Of a stretch of DNA of 64,000 bases, positions 1 through 10,576 are shown piece by piece; positions within the stretch are counted from its first letter, which is position 1; each line of letters opens with the position of its first letter. Below the pieces are notes generated by a model. The model was not told where the DNA came from and made no database searches. It saw nothing but the letters and a program-made list of their open reading frames with translations. This DNA comes from Chloranthus sessilifolius (lineage: Eukaryota; Streptophyta; Magnoliopsida; Chloranthales; Chloranthaceae), in the NCBI GenBank assembly GCA_021018995.1, contig CM037587.1, forward strand, positions 65,057,604 to 65,121,603, read 5' to 3'. Both the position numbers and the translations under genes were made by a program.

Positions 1-652
1 GAGGGGGTAAGGCTCAGTGATATGGGTAATAGTTTACATCTAACGCTTTCCAAAAGGGGCGACTAACATTCTTTTTCTCAGAGGGATACAGGGTGCCATG
101 ATTGGGCTCTTCGTCATGTTTCGGTACCATCAAAATCTCACATTCTATGGTTAGCAGAGATTTGTCCTCCTCCCGCCTCCTTACGACGATATCTAGTAGT
201 ATAGGGACATCAGGGATGCCATCGCAGCTTGCTTATACACTTCTAATAAAGTACCTGAGATGTCCTCATGGCCTGCTTATGCTTCCCTGAGCTCATTGAC
301 TTGTTCATTCGTCGTAATGCTCTCACTCGATTTTTTTTTATATATATTTTTTAAAGCATCCTGCTAGTGCAAGAATAATGGGTTTTGATTGAACCTAGCA
401 TCTTCATTTTTTTTACTTTAACCTCTAATAGTGGGGAAGAGGAAATGAGAATCGGTGGTTACTTATGCTTTTGAAAGAGGTTAGATAGGTCATCAGTCCT
501 TCAATCAGATTGCCAGAGTGAGAAAGTGGGCGATAAACTAAAAGTCTTAAGGATATTCTGAGAATTAATGACGTACGACCAATGAATGGGTCGTGACGAC
601 TACGGGAGTGATAAGTATAAGTATTCAACCATGGGATGTGATGATTATAGGG
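1..652 (-). other. Tat-A sequence downstream of pol
   Basis: This stretch follows the end of the Tat-A integrase on the minus strand. I see no protein-like reading frame of recognisable family. It has an AT-rich patch at about 330-420. By position it is the 3' non-coding region between pol and the polypurine tract; the tract and 3' LTR are not reached. Confidence 0.45.
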
Positions 653-1250
653 CTAAGGGTAGTATTTTCTAAGGTACATGGCATCCCAAGGGCTAGGGAG
701 TTCTTCCCTGTCTTGGTTCGCCAGTTTGTATGCATTTTCAAGGTATGCGGCTATTATAACATAAGGGCCTTCCCAGTTCGGTTTCAGTTTTCCTTTGGGA
801 TGGGCGTGCTTGGAAGGCATGATTTTCTTCAAGCCTAATTCTTCAATATTAAAGGTTCGTTCAAGGACTTTCTTATCGTAAGCCCTGGCCACTCTCCTCT
901 GATATACCTGAGCGTGATCAGTTTCCCTTAGATGTGTTTCATCAAGTTGCTTTAGCTACATTAGTAGGGCGGTTCTTCTCTCGTCTAAGGATAGCTCATC
1001 ATCGAGTTGAATCCGTAAGGATATCTCATCATAGAGGTCCTATAGGCCCAGAGTTCTTCTGATAGTCGTTCCCGCCAGTCGGATCTATTGCTTGTTTCTA
1101 CAATGCGCTTCAAAATTCGAATCATCATTTTATTCATAGCTTCTGCTTGTCCATTGCCTTGGGGGTAGAACGGCGATGAATGGCATAAATCGATGTCGAA
1201 CTTCTTGCGTAATTTCTTCATCTTCTCTGCGATGAACTGCAAACCATTGT
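653..1250 (-). pseudogene. Tat-A integrase, C-terminal part
   Basis: Minus-strand fragments read as the second half of a Ty3/gypsy integrase. The core has DNGLQFIAEK, then PQGNGQAEAMNK with the catalytic-site Glu region, then LWAYRTS. The C-terminal domain has LKPNWEGPYVI, the usual Tat-type GPF/Y module, and no chromodomain follows. The upstream side ends where the Athila element Ath-1 begins. Part of a fossil element; broken. Confidence 0.8.
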
Positions 1251-1533
1251 CCTAAAACTCCCTTTCTTTACCTTTTCTTTCTAGTATAGGTTAGGGCTAC
1301 CAGATCTGTAGCCAAATTTGGAGGTCTACTATTCAACCTTGTGTTCGTACATCAGATTTCCCTGTGGGACAAACTCTTATAAAAACTTACTACAACAACC
1401 CTGGATCTTGCAGGACTGTGTTTAGATTGCTGTTGTTAGTGTTGTTTCGCTCCCTCTCTTTTGGTTTGTTTTTGCTGCCATATTTTTACCATATTTTAAT
1501 AATAAAAATAAAAGCACACCAATCTATTCAACT
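1251..1533 (+). repeat. Ath-1 left LTR, 3' portion only
   Basis: It aligns base by base with 14331-14615 of the right LTR, including the shared CAGATCTG..CCAGATCTGGAGG-type segment, the CCCTGGATCTT segment and the terminal CAATCTATTCAAC. It directly abuts Tat-A integrase sequence on its left. About 91% identical to the right copy by eye. Confidence 0.85.
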
Positions 1534-1878
1534 ATAAAGTTTTTGGCACTGCTGCTGAGGATCTTTGATCTAAATAGTAGACCTGAGTTTATATTTGTTT
1601 GTTTATAAACTTATTTGTTGCAGTTCTTGTATTTGAATAAAGTACTGCTAAAATTCTTTTCCTTTTCTACAGATTTGGAACAGCAGCAAAGAGAGGAGTT
1701 GGAAGCTGTAGCTAGAGCTTGTTTGCCTTAGTTTGCATCCCCTCTCCCTTGCTCTATGTTTCATTTCTGTTATGCTTTGAATTCAGCAGTAGTTTGTTAG
1801 CAGTAATTATTATTATTTTTAGTATTCTTTAAGTGTGTTGTAAGTGCCTATTTTTTCCTTATTGTTTGTGTGTATTGT
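1534..1878 (+). promoter_or_regulatory. Ath-1 primer binding site and leader
   Basis: Six bases after the LTR end lies TTTTTGGCACTGCTGCTGAGG (from about 1540), a degenerate form of the Athila PBS, which pairs with the 3' end of tRNA-Asp (TGGCGCCGTTGCC-type). The rest to the gag start is AT-rich untranslated leader; nothing else is recognised in it. Confidence 0.7.
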
Positions 1879-3448
1879 ATGCTGGGTAGAAGGTCACTTG
1901 GACCTGAACTAGAACCTCTAAATCCTGAGATAGAGAGAGTCCTTAGACCTAGCTAGACCACACAAACCCCTGTTGATCATATTGAACCATTTGAGATGGG
2001 AGACCAGCCAAGACCATTGAGGGATTATTATGCACCAGGGGCATATTCATCCCCCTTTTACATTCAATTCCCCAATGTTGATGGCAATTATGAGATCAAG
2101 CCTCAAACTATCTAGATGCTGCCATCATTTCATGGGTTAAGTAAGGAGGACCCTTATAAGCCCATTTATGAGTTTTTGTCCCTGTGCACTACATTTACTA
2201 TTGCTGGGCTGGACTTGGAGATGAAGCCACCAAAATGAGGCTTTTTCCTTTCTCATTAAGGGACAAAATCTGGAATTGGCTTAACATGCTCCCACCAAAC
2301 ATCACATCATGGAATGCCATCCAATGCCAGTTTTTAGCTAAATTTTTCCCTATGTTCCAAACAAACTAATTGAGCATAATTTCATTTGCTCAATTCTCAA
2401 CTAAAGATTTCCATGAAGCATGGGAAAGGTTTAAAGAGCTGTTGAGGTAATGTCCAAACCACCAAATCTCTAAGTGGCATCTTGTCTAGAGCTTCTACCA
2501 AGGGATTAATCCAAAGAGCAAAGATATGGTGGATGCATCATGTGATGAATCTTACCTCAGCAAAATTGTTGAAGAGGCTTGGGATTTATTTGAGGTGATT
2601 AGTGAGAACTCCATGCAGCAAGAGACTCTGTCAAGAAATGACATTAAGACTCCTACTAAAATGGTAAAAGAAGCCACTTCAAGAGGAAAAATGTATGAAG
2701 TAATTGTGTACAATGACCTGGAAAGAAAAGTGGATAGTTTGTCTCATAAATTTGACAAACTGATGAGTGTGATGTAGCCTAAAATGGCTGCACAGGTTGA
2801 AGAGGCATGTCTAATATGCCAATCACCCACACACTCACTAGTGGATTGTCCTTCTGCTGGCTAATATCCGAAACTAGTCATGGAGCATACCAATCTGCCC
2901 AATCATATGGGCAGCAGCCTGTTGGGTACCCATGGAGGAACCACCCCAATCTGAGATGGAGAGAAGATCATTTCCAACAACCCCAACAATAGTGGTAGGC
3001 ATTGCCCTATAGGCCACAGTAGCAATATAATCCGGGATATGTACCCAGACAACAGTTTCCTCAATCAGCCCCACAGCCAAACCAATTGGCTTTGCCCCCA
3101 CCACAGCCTAGAGGCCCCTCTTTTGAGGAATAGGTTTTGTCATCACTATAAAACCTGAATTCCTTATCACAAACTATGAGTTCTCACAGTCAAAGTATTA
3201 AAAAATTTGAGGGCCAGCTTGGTCAAATCTCTAATGCTTTAACAAAGAGAGAAGAGGGCAAACTCCCGAGCCAAACCATGACCAACCCTAAGGGTCAATT
3301 AATGATTAGTGAAGGTTCCTCAACCCATGAGGAGACTAAAGCAATCACAACCCTAAGGAGTGGTAGGGTGGTGGACAATCAGGTGGGCATGGAAGAAAAA
3401 GAGACTGCGGAGGAGAAAAAGAACTCATCTCCTGCTGATGAGCAGTAG
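1879..3448 (+). pseudogene. Ath-1 gag
   Basis: The start is set at an ATG giving MLGRRSLGPELEP, the same opening as gag of Ath-2 and Ath-3. Next come the Athila gag core (SPFYIQFPN.., MLPSFHGLSKEDPYK, RLFPFSLRDKIWNWLNMLP), a Q-rich segment and a zinc knuckle CLICQSPTHSLVDC (CX2CX4HX4C) near 2807-2850. A basic C-terminal part with TTLRSGRVVDNQ leads into protease. Gag forms the particle and binds the RNA. Part of a fossil; broken. Confidence 0.85.
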
Positions 3449-3559
3449 GTGCACAATAATAGGGTTGTTGTTGAGCCCCAATAAAAAGAAAAAACTAAGA
3501 AAAAGAAAAAAAAAAAAGAAAATACTAAAGAGATAGCTAGGCCAACAGCTGTGGTACCA

Positions 3560-4246
3560 GTAGTACCCCAGCTGCCATTTCCTCAAGCTCTTAAATGCCC
3601 CTCTTCTTCTGATAAGGGGAATGCTAGAATGGAGGAAATACTGGAGACCTCCAAGCAAGTTAAGATCAATTTACCTCTGGTTGATGCCATCAAACAATTT
3701 CCAGCCTATGCTAAGTTCCTCAAGGACCTTTGTATCCAAAAGAGGAAGGCTAGGATTCATTTGTCCAAGAAGGTCTTTGCAGCTGAGAGAGTCATATTTG
3801 TGTTGTCTATAGCCACCCCAACTAAACTTTAGGACCTAGGGGTACCTACCATCCCCTGCATTATTGGTGATCACACCATAGGCAGAGCTCTTTTAGACTT
3901 AGAAGCCAATGTAAACCTGCTGCCATACTCTGTGTATGAATAGCTGGATTTAGGAAAACTGAAACCAACACCTGTAGTTCTCCAATTGGCTGACAGATCT
4001 GAAAGAAAGCCTATGGGAATTAATGAAGATGTGCTTGTGGGGGTAGACAAATTCTTTTACCCTACTGATTTTCTGGTTTTAGATATGGAACCTTCAAAGT
4101 GTACCACCCCAATTCCTGTCATCCTGGGCAGGCCATTTATGGCCACAACCAATGCTTGCATTCAATACAGGTCTGGGGTGATGGAGGTAACTTTTGGAAG
4201 CATGAAGGTGAAACTGAATATGTACAATGCTCCCAAGCAACCTTAG
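3560..4246 (+). pseudogene. Ath-1 gag-pol junction and protease
   Basis: The N-terminal side holds FPAYAKFLKDLCIQKRK, the usual sequence just before Athila protease. The protease follows with IPCIIGDHTI, a DLEANVNLLP segment at the active-site position (Athila copies usually have DLGASVNLLP, a variant of DTGA), ADRSERKP, then PVILGRPFMATTNA and VTFGSMKVKLNMYN. It would process Gag-Pol. Part of a fossil; broken. Confidence 0.8.
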
Positions 4247-4574
4247 GTGGACAATGAGGACTGCTTTGTAGTTGATGTACTAGAGAATTTAGTGGAAGAA
4301 AATTTATCCAATCTGCTGGATTAGGATAAAGTTTTTGAAGAATTTGATTATGTGTGGACTGAGGTTGATGAGGAGGAGGCTCCCATTGCTGAGGAAAGTA
4401 GCACTTTGGATTCCTCAGTGAGCCTAGTGCAGCACTCTATATGGAGACCTAAATTACTGCCCCTACCTCAACCCTCCAAGGCCCCTTAGTTGCTTTCAGT
4501 AGTTAGTCCACCTGATCTAGAGCTTAAGCAGCTATCAGAGACATTGAAAATTGATTTCCTAAGGTAAGATAAAA

Positions 4575-5540
4575 AACTTCCTGTAATTATCTCTTCCTCT
4601 CTGACTGTGGAGCAGGAAGATAAATTGTTGTGTCCTTAGGAAACATAGGAGGGCAATTAGCTGGACCATTACTGATTTGGGGGATATAGATCCAACTGTG
4701 TGTATGTATAAAATTCATCTGGAAGAGGGTTTCAAACCCTCTAGGAAAATGCAGAGAAAATTGAACCCTCATATGCAGGAAGTTGTTATGAAAGAGATAA
4801 TAAAATTGCTGGATGCTAGGGTCATTTACCCTATTTCAGACTCTGTGGGTCTCACCTACCTAGGTGGTCCCTAAAAAGTCTGGCATCACACTCATAACAT
4901 CTGATCCTAAGGAGTTAATGCCAACCAGGGAGACAACTGGTTGGAGAGTTTGCATAGACTAAAGGAAATTAAACTCCAAAACCAGAAAGCATCACTTCCC
5001 ATTGCCCTTCATTGATTAAATTTTGGATAAGTTGGCAGGCAGAGCATTTTACTGCTTTCTTGATGGGCATTCTGGTTACAAAGAGATACCTGTGTATCCA
5101 TAAGACCAGGAAAGGACCACTTTTACATGTACATTTACCACTTTTGCTTATAGAAGAATGACATTTGGATCGTGTAATGCTCCTGCAACATTCAAAAGGT
5201 GCATGTATGCAAATTTTTTTGATATGATTGATAAGTTTTTGGAAATTTTCATGGATGATTTTTTAATTTTTAAGGATAATTTCAGTCAATGTTTGCATCA
5301 CCTCAGCCTAATACTATAAAGATGTGATAAACCAACCTGGTTTGAGCTGGGAGAAAAGCCATTTCATGGTCACCCAAGGCATTGGGCTTGGCCATGTGGT
5401 CTCCCATAAAGGTATTGAGGTTGACAAGGCAAAAATTGACCTGATTTTTCACTTGCCCCCACCAAAAACAATCAAGCAAATCAGATAATTTTTAGGACAT
5501 ACAGGATTTTATAAAAGGTTTATCAAGGATTTCAGCAAGA
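4575..5540 (+). pseudogene. Ath-1 reverse transcriptase
   Basis: It opens with KLPVIISSSLT and MYKIHLEEG, then RKLNPHMQEVVMKEI and IYPISDS, the Athila RT N-terminus. FAYRRMTFGSCNAPATF and the catalytic box EIFMDDF follow, then GLGHVVSHKGIEVDKAKID. These are the standard Ty3/gypsy RT blocks in the right order. Part of a fossil; broken in several places. Confidence 0.82.
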
Positions 5541-5676
5541 TTTCCAAACTACTGTGCCACTTGTTTTGTCAAGATGTACCATTTCTGTTTGATGCTGAAT
5601 GCCTTGAAGCATTTAAGATTTTGAAAAATTGTCTAACTTCTACCCCTGTGATCCAAGCACCTGATTATGCCCTGCC

Positions 5677-6093
5677 CTTTGAATTAATGTGTGATGCATA
5701 TGATTTTACTATGGGAGTTGTGTTAGGATAGAGGAAAGAGAAATTGTCATGTGTAGTTTATTATGCCAGCAGGACATTGACTGAAGCTCAATTAAACTAT
5801 ACAACAACTGAGAAAAAGCTTTTGTTTGTTGTCTTTGCTTTAGACAAGTTTAGACCTTATTTACTAGGGTCTAAAATTGTTATTTTCACTGACCACTCTA
5901 CCCTAAAGTACCTACTGGCAAAGAAAGATGCAAAGCCAAGGTTGATTAGATGGATCCTCCTACTGCAGGAGTTTGATCTTGCAATCAAAGATAATAAAGG
6001 GGTAGAAAATGTGGTTGCTAACCACTTGTCTAGAATCTTGAGTGAAGATTGTGTCGTAGCACCATTGAAAGACACCTACCCTGATGAGCAATA
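5677..6093 (+). pseudogene. Ath-1 RNase H
   Basis: Ty3/gypsy RNase H blocks are present: FELMCDA at the first acidic site, [22 protein letters not shown] with the second acidic site, [11 protein letters not shown] with the third, and [13 protein letters not shown] at the end. The domain follows RT directly and precedes integrase. Most of it (5744-6093) still reads openly. Part of a fossil. Confidence 0.85.
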
Positions 6094-7411
6094 ATTGGCC
6101 ATCCAATCTGTTGCTCCCTGGTTTGCCAATATAGTGAACTACCTTGTTGTAGGTAGGATTCCTTTCCATTGGTCCATGATGGACAAGGACTTCTTCTTTT
6201 CACAAGTCAAATATTTTTTTTGGGAGGATCCACACCTGTATAAGTATTGTGTAGACCAAATAATAAGAAAATGTGTCCCTGAAAGTGACATCCACATTAT
6301 TCTAACCATGTGTCATGAAAATGCCTGTGGAGGTCACTTTGGTGGGAAAAAGACAGCAGCAAAGGTATTGCAGTGTTGATTTTATTGGCCTTCCTTGTTT
6401 AAGGATGCCCATGAACACTTCAAAATTTGTTTAAAATGTCAAAGGATGGGTGGCATTTCAAAGAGAAATTCAATGCCATTGCAACCCATCCTTGTAGTGG
6501 AGTTGTTTGATATATGGGGGATAGATTTCATGGGCCCCTTTCCTCCTTCTATGGGCATTAATTTCGTCCTTGTGGCTATTGCCTATGTTTCCAAATGGGT
6601 GGAAGCTGCTGCCATAAGGACAAATGATTACAAAGTCATCCTCAAGTTTCTCAAAGAAAACCTATTCTCCATATTTGGCACCCCTAGAGCCATTATCAGT
6701 GATAGGAGAAGCCACTTCAGTAACAGACACTTTGAGGGCCTACTCAAGAAGTATGCTGTTACACATAGGATTGCTACTGCATACCACTCACAGACCAGTG
6801 GGAAAATGGAGATTTCCAATAGAGAAATCAAACACATCCTGGAGAAAACAATTAGGACTGATAGGAAGGATTAGTCTTTGAAATTAAATGATGTTTTGTG
6901 GGCTTATAGGACAGCCTATAAAACCCCAATTGGAATGTCCCCATTTAGACTAGTCTATGACAAAGCATGGCATCTGCTAGTGGAGTTAGAGCATAGGGCC
7001 TTTTAGGCCATTAAAAGCTTGAACATGAACCTAACTTCTGCTGGTGCAAATAAGAAATTACAGTTATCTGAGCGGGAGGAACTGAGGTTGGATGCCTATT
7101 CAAATTCTAGAATTTACAAGGAGAAAGCCAAGGCCTTCTTTGACAAGAACCTTCTGAGGAAGGACTTTGCTAATGGAGCTAAGGTATGACTTTTCAACTC
7201 AAAACTCAAGTTCTTTCTAGGCAAGTTAAGAACCAGATGGGATGGACCTTTCACAATAATTCATGCATCCCCATCTGGGGCTACGGAGATCATGGACCCC
7301 ACTTCTGGGAGGATTATGAAAGTAAATGGTCAAAGGCTTAACCTTTGTGTGGAAAATACAGTGGAGCCCTCTGAAACCATGTACCTTCAAGAACCTCCTA
7401 ATGATGAGTGA
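6094..7411 (+). pseudogene. Ath-1 integrase
   Basis: The zinc-binding HHCC module is visible (HENACGGHFGG.. then CLKCQRMGG). The core has [10 protein letters not shown] with the first Asp, IISDRRSHF with the second, and [16 protein letters not shown] with the Glu. [17 protein letters not shown] follows, then KLRTRWDGPFTIIHASPSG in the C-terminal domain. The end is set at the stop after EPPNDE. Part of a fossil; broken. Confidence 0.82.
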
Positions 7412-7667
7412 TCTCTAGCCTTGTACATTGTATAACATAGCTACTTTTGTTTGTTTTCAAAGTTTGTCATTTACTATGTTTCATGTTTTGTGTATGTGAA
7501 TCTTGATCTGTGTGTATGAATCTTAGTCTATTGTGGTTTGTGTGATCTGTTGGTGTAAGGCATATTTGGTTTAGCATAGGAATCCATGTTTTAATGAATG
7601 AGAATATGTATGAGTAGCATGCCAGTGGGCCTGACAGCTTAAGTATGAAAAGTCACTGAGCATTGCG
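7412..7667 (+). other. Ath-1 non-coding sequence after pol
   Basis: T-rich sequence with no reading frame of note. It separates integrase from the internal CTCGAG array. Confidence 0.6.
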
Positions 7668-8010
7668 ATCTCGAGAGGATCAGTCATCCTCTCGAGTCAT
7701 TGTAAGGCAAATTTGGCCTTCTCGAGAGGCTCTGGTAACCTCTCTAACATCACTTCTTGAAGAAAAGAGATCCTCGATAGGCTCTATTGCATAAAAAGCA
7801 ACTGCTCAAGACCCTCTCGAGCAGAAACACCTGAAGCCCAGCCCGTCGAGCAGTTCAAATTCACTTCAGACATCTGCTCGAGAGGATCTGTTCCACTTCA
7901 AACATCTTCCCGAGAGCCTCTTGAGATCCTCTCGAAGATCGGGTTTCCTAGCTTTAAAACCTCTCGACAGGCATTTTTCAAACCATTCTTTGCCCAAAGC
8001 ACTCGAGCAC
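7668..8010 (+). repeat. Ath-1 internal CTCGAG motif array
   Basis: About a dozen copies of CTCGAG or near variants, often extended to CCTCTCGAGAGG or TCTCGAGCAG, are scattered at spacings of roughly 15-45 bases. The same core is repeated in U3 of this element's LTR (12828-13425). A weak TATA-like TTTAAAA lies at 7953-7959, and the last ORF starts about 370 bases later. Confidence 0.8.
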
Positions 8011-8325
8011 ATCCCCAGCCGGAATTTTCAACTTCTTTCTTCACCACCATTGCTACTCTATCATCCATCCTCTGCCTTTGCCACATTGCTAAGGTTCACT
8101 GACCAAGTACTTTGCACCTAGAAATGTGCCATTTGGTTCACTATGCATCTGCCATTTCAGAATCCTAAGGGTTTTTGGGGTAAGTTCCAGAATCTTAGCT
8201 GTTTATTTGTCAAGGGATTTGTCTGGGTAGAAAGTTAATTTCTAGCAAAATTATTGGTCGGGTAGTGATCTATTGAAGTCAAGTTTCTAGGGTTTCATTC
8301 AGATTGACAAAACCTAGAGTTTTTA
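8011..8325 (+). other. Leader of the Ath-1 last ORF
   Basis: Non-coding. It has a splice-donor-like GGGGTAAGTT near 8177, which is not otherwise supported. It lies between the internal array and the ATG of the last ORF. Confidence 0.4.
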
Positions 8326-10576
8326 ATGGCTAGCAGTTTTAGTTTTTTTTATAACCTACAGGAACTACTGAACCCTCCCCAAACCAACCCTTCCAATCCC
8401 ACCAAAAAATCCCAGAGGATTGCTACATCCTCCACTCTTGAACCCATGGATGCCCCAGAGCCCTAACTTGAGAAACCTAAAAAGAGAGCCCCACCCAAGA
8501 AAAGGGCAAGGACTGCTACCACTGAGCAGAAAAAGTCCAAGAAATAGAAGCTGAATGAGGAAGCCACCCCAGATGTTGATCCCTTGACCACACCCAATGA
8601 TTTCATGACTGCCCTAAGTTTGGAGGTTGAAACCACCTTTGACAAGGCCTTTTTGCAAAGGAAGCCTTGGCTGTTGATGCCATGGAATTTTTTACTAAGG
8701 CTTCCATGGATAACTTGTTGACACCCTTGGAGGAGTTGGGGTACCCCAGGCTAGTTAAGTTGTGGTACCAAAACATCAAATTCAAGGAGACTGGGGGTGG
8801 ACCAAACAGAGAGGGCCCAGTGCTGGTTATTCTCATTGATGAGTTTGCAACAATTGTGGATGCAACTGATATAGCAAGGGCTCTAAGCATTCCAGTTTCC
8901 TATGACTCTGCTTGCAATCTGGGAGCCTCACTTAGTGCCTCAATCTCTGAGATTGCTAAGAAGCTAACTAAGGGGAAGAAAGCTTCAAGGGACTCACTCA
9001 TGAGGAGTGACTTCAATCCCAGCCTATTGTTCATGGACAATGTTCTGAGAAAGAATATATTTGTGGCTGGGCACCAACAGGAGAGAAGACATCTCATTGC
9101 TGATGCTCTCTAGTCCTTCTCCCAAGGGCATTGCTTCAATGAGGCCTAGTTAATGTTTGAAGGGATGAAGGACATCCACATAAAGGTACAAAAGAAGCAG
9201 AAGCCCCATGGACTTCCATACAGTAGGCTGATCACAACCCTGCTCAAGAAAGGAGGCTATGCATGGAAGATGGGGAAGCCAACTGGGACATTACCCCCTA
9301 TGGTGTTTGGGAAGAAACTATAGTCCATTAGCATGTCATTGATGGGAAAGAAGGAGTTTGAGGTACCATCAACAGCCCTCTCAGAAACAGATACAACAAC
9401 TTCATCAGCAGACATTCCAGCAGCCACACCTGTGGAGATAACTATTGCTAGCTCAGTCCCACTTACCCCACACACCATCCCACCACCAGTCACCATCATT
9501 CCACCTTCCATTCCTACCCCCTTGCCTACCATTCCATCTCCAACACCTTCCATAATCACCACTACCACCCCAATGCCAGCTACAACTCAACCCACTTTCC
9601 CATTCATCTTACCTACTCCCACCATCAAAAGAACCTATAAAAAGAAACCCCATCAACCAACCACAACACCCACTAAGCCTATCCAACCTCCCACCACACT
9701 AGAGCCTATTCTAGGCCCTGAATCCATTACCTTACCTCAACCCATACCAGACCCACCTTCCCCATTCATATATGATGACAGTGAGCCTCTGGCCACCCCA
9801 CAACCTACACAAACATCCATACCTGAGCCTACCCCCCTCCACCTCAACCCTCTACTTCTGTGGCAACAACAAATGCTGCCACATAAACTGATTTTGAACT
9901 AGAGGAGCTACCCCTGTTACCATTTGCCTCCACCTCAACCTTCGCCCAGACTGAGCCCCTTGAGGAGAAGCTGGCACTCACACTTACATCTCCCCTACCA
10001 TCACCTCCACTCACACATACTGAGCTAGTAGTCATCTCACCTCCCCTAGATGAACCTGATGAATGGACTATTGTCCCTATTGATGCCATTCAAATTCCCA
10101 AGTATTACACCCTCACCAACTCTATGTATGCAAATCCATATGTTGGGAGGGATGTGCATTTAGTGGTGGAATCAGTTACAGGAACGGTCCAACAGGAGTA
10201 TGATGATCGAATTTCATTGATGAAGACTGCTTATTGGAAACTGATGGAGAAGAAGATGTTGGATCATCAACAAGAATAGAAGGTAATGCAAAAGCATTTA
10301 GAGAATGCACTTTCACTGTATAAGGTCTATGTGCACAGGGCTACTCACCTTGCCTAGCTGGTTGAGACACTGACCTCAACCATCTCTGTTATGAAGCCAC
10401 CAATGCCAATAGGGGTGTCTATCAAAGAGCCCTCCTAAGAGAAAAGCAGCACCAAGCCTAAAAACCCAGCTGCTACAAGATCTAAGGCTAGTGCTGCACA
10501 AGCAAAAAGTTTGAAGGAAGGGAAGGACAAAGCTACAAAGGATGCAATAGATTTAGACTCTGATTATCCCTTTTAG
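8326..10576 (+). pseudogene. Ath-1 last ORF (Athila third-ORF position; putative plant transposon protein type)
   Basis: It opens MASSFSFFYNLQELLNPP, matched by the start of the corresponding Ath-3 ORF (MAKSSKFL..MLNPPHT). A basic Lys/Arg-rich segment comes next. Then a globular part at about 8667-9113 has LVKLWYQNIKF, NREGPVLVILIDEF and FMDNVLRKNIFVAGHQQERRHLIADAL; this resembles the domain annotated in many plants as putative plant transposon protein. A long Pro/Thr-rich region (9380-9900) and a basic Ala/Lys-rich tail follow. It sits where some Athila elements have an env-like ORF, but I see no signal peptide or membrane segment. Function unknown. Part of a fossil; broken. Confidence 0.7.

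Noticed and set aside
8177-8361. Possible intron (GGGGTAAGTT donor, CCTACAG acceptor) before the Ath-1 last ORF
   Set aside because: The acceptor-like site lies inside the conserved start of the ORF and no matching signal was found in Ath-3; not enough support.
9257-9568. Gly/Val/Met-rich minus-strand reading frame
   Set aside because: Antisense shadow of the Pro/Thr-rich part of the Ath-1 last ORF. The same kind of shadow occurs opposite the Ath-3 ORF (for example 38653-38979 and 39114-39962).
8326-10576. Envelope gene in Ath-1
   Set aside because: The position fits an Athila env-like ORF, but no signal peptide, membrane span, or cleavage site is visible. The globular part resembles the putative plant transposon protein domain instead.
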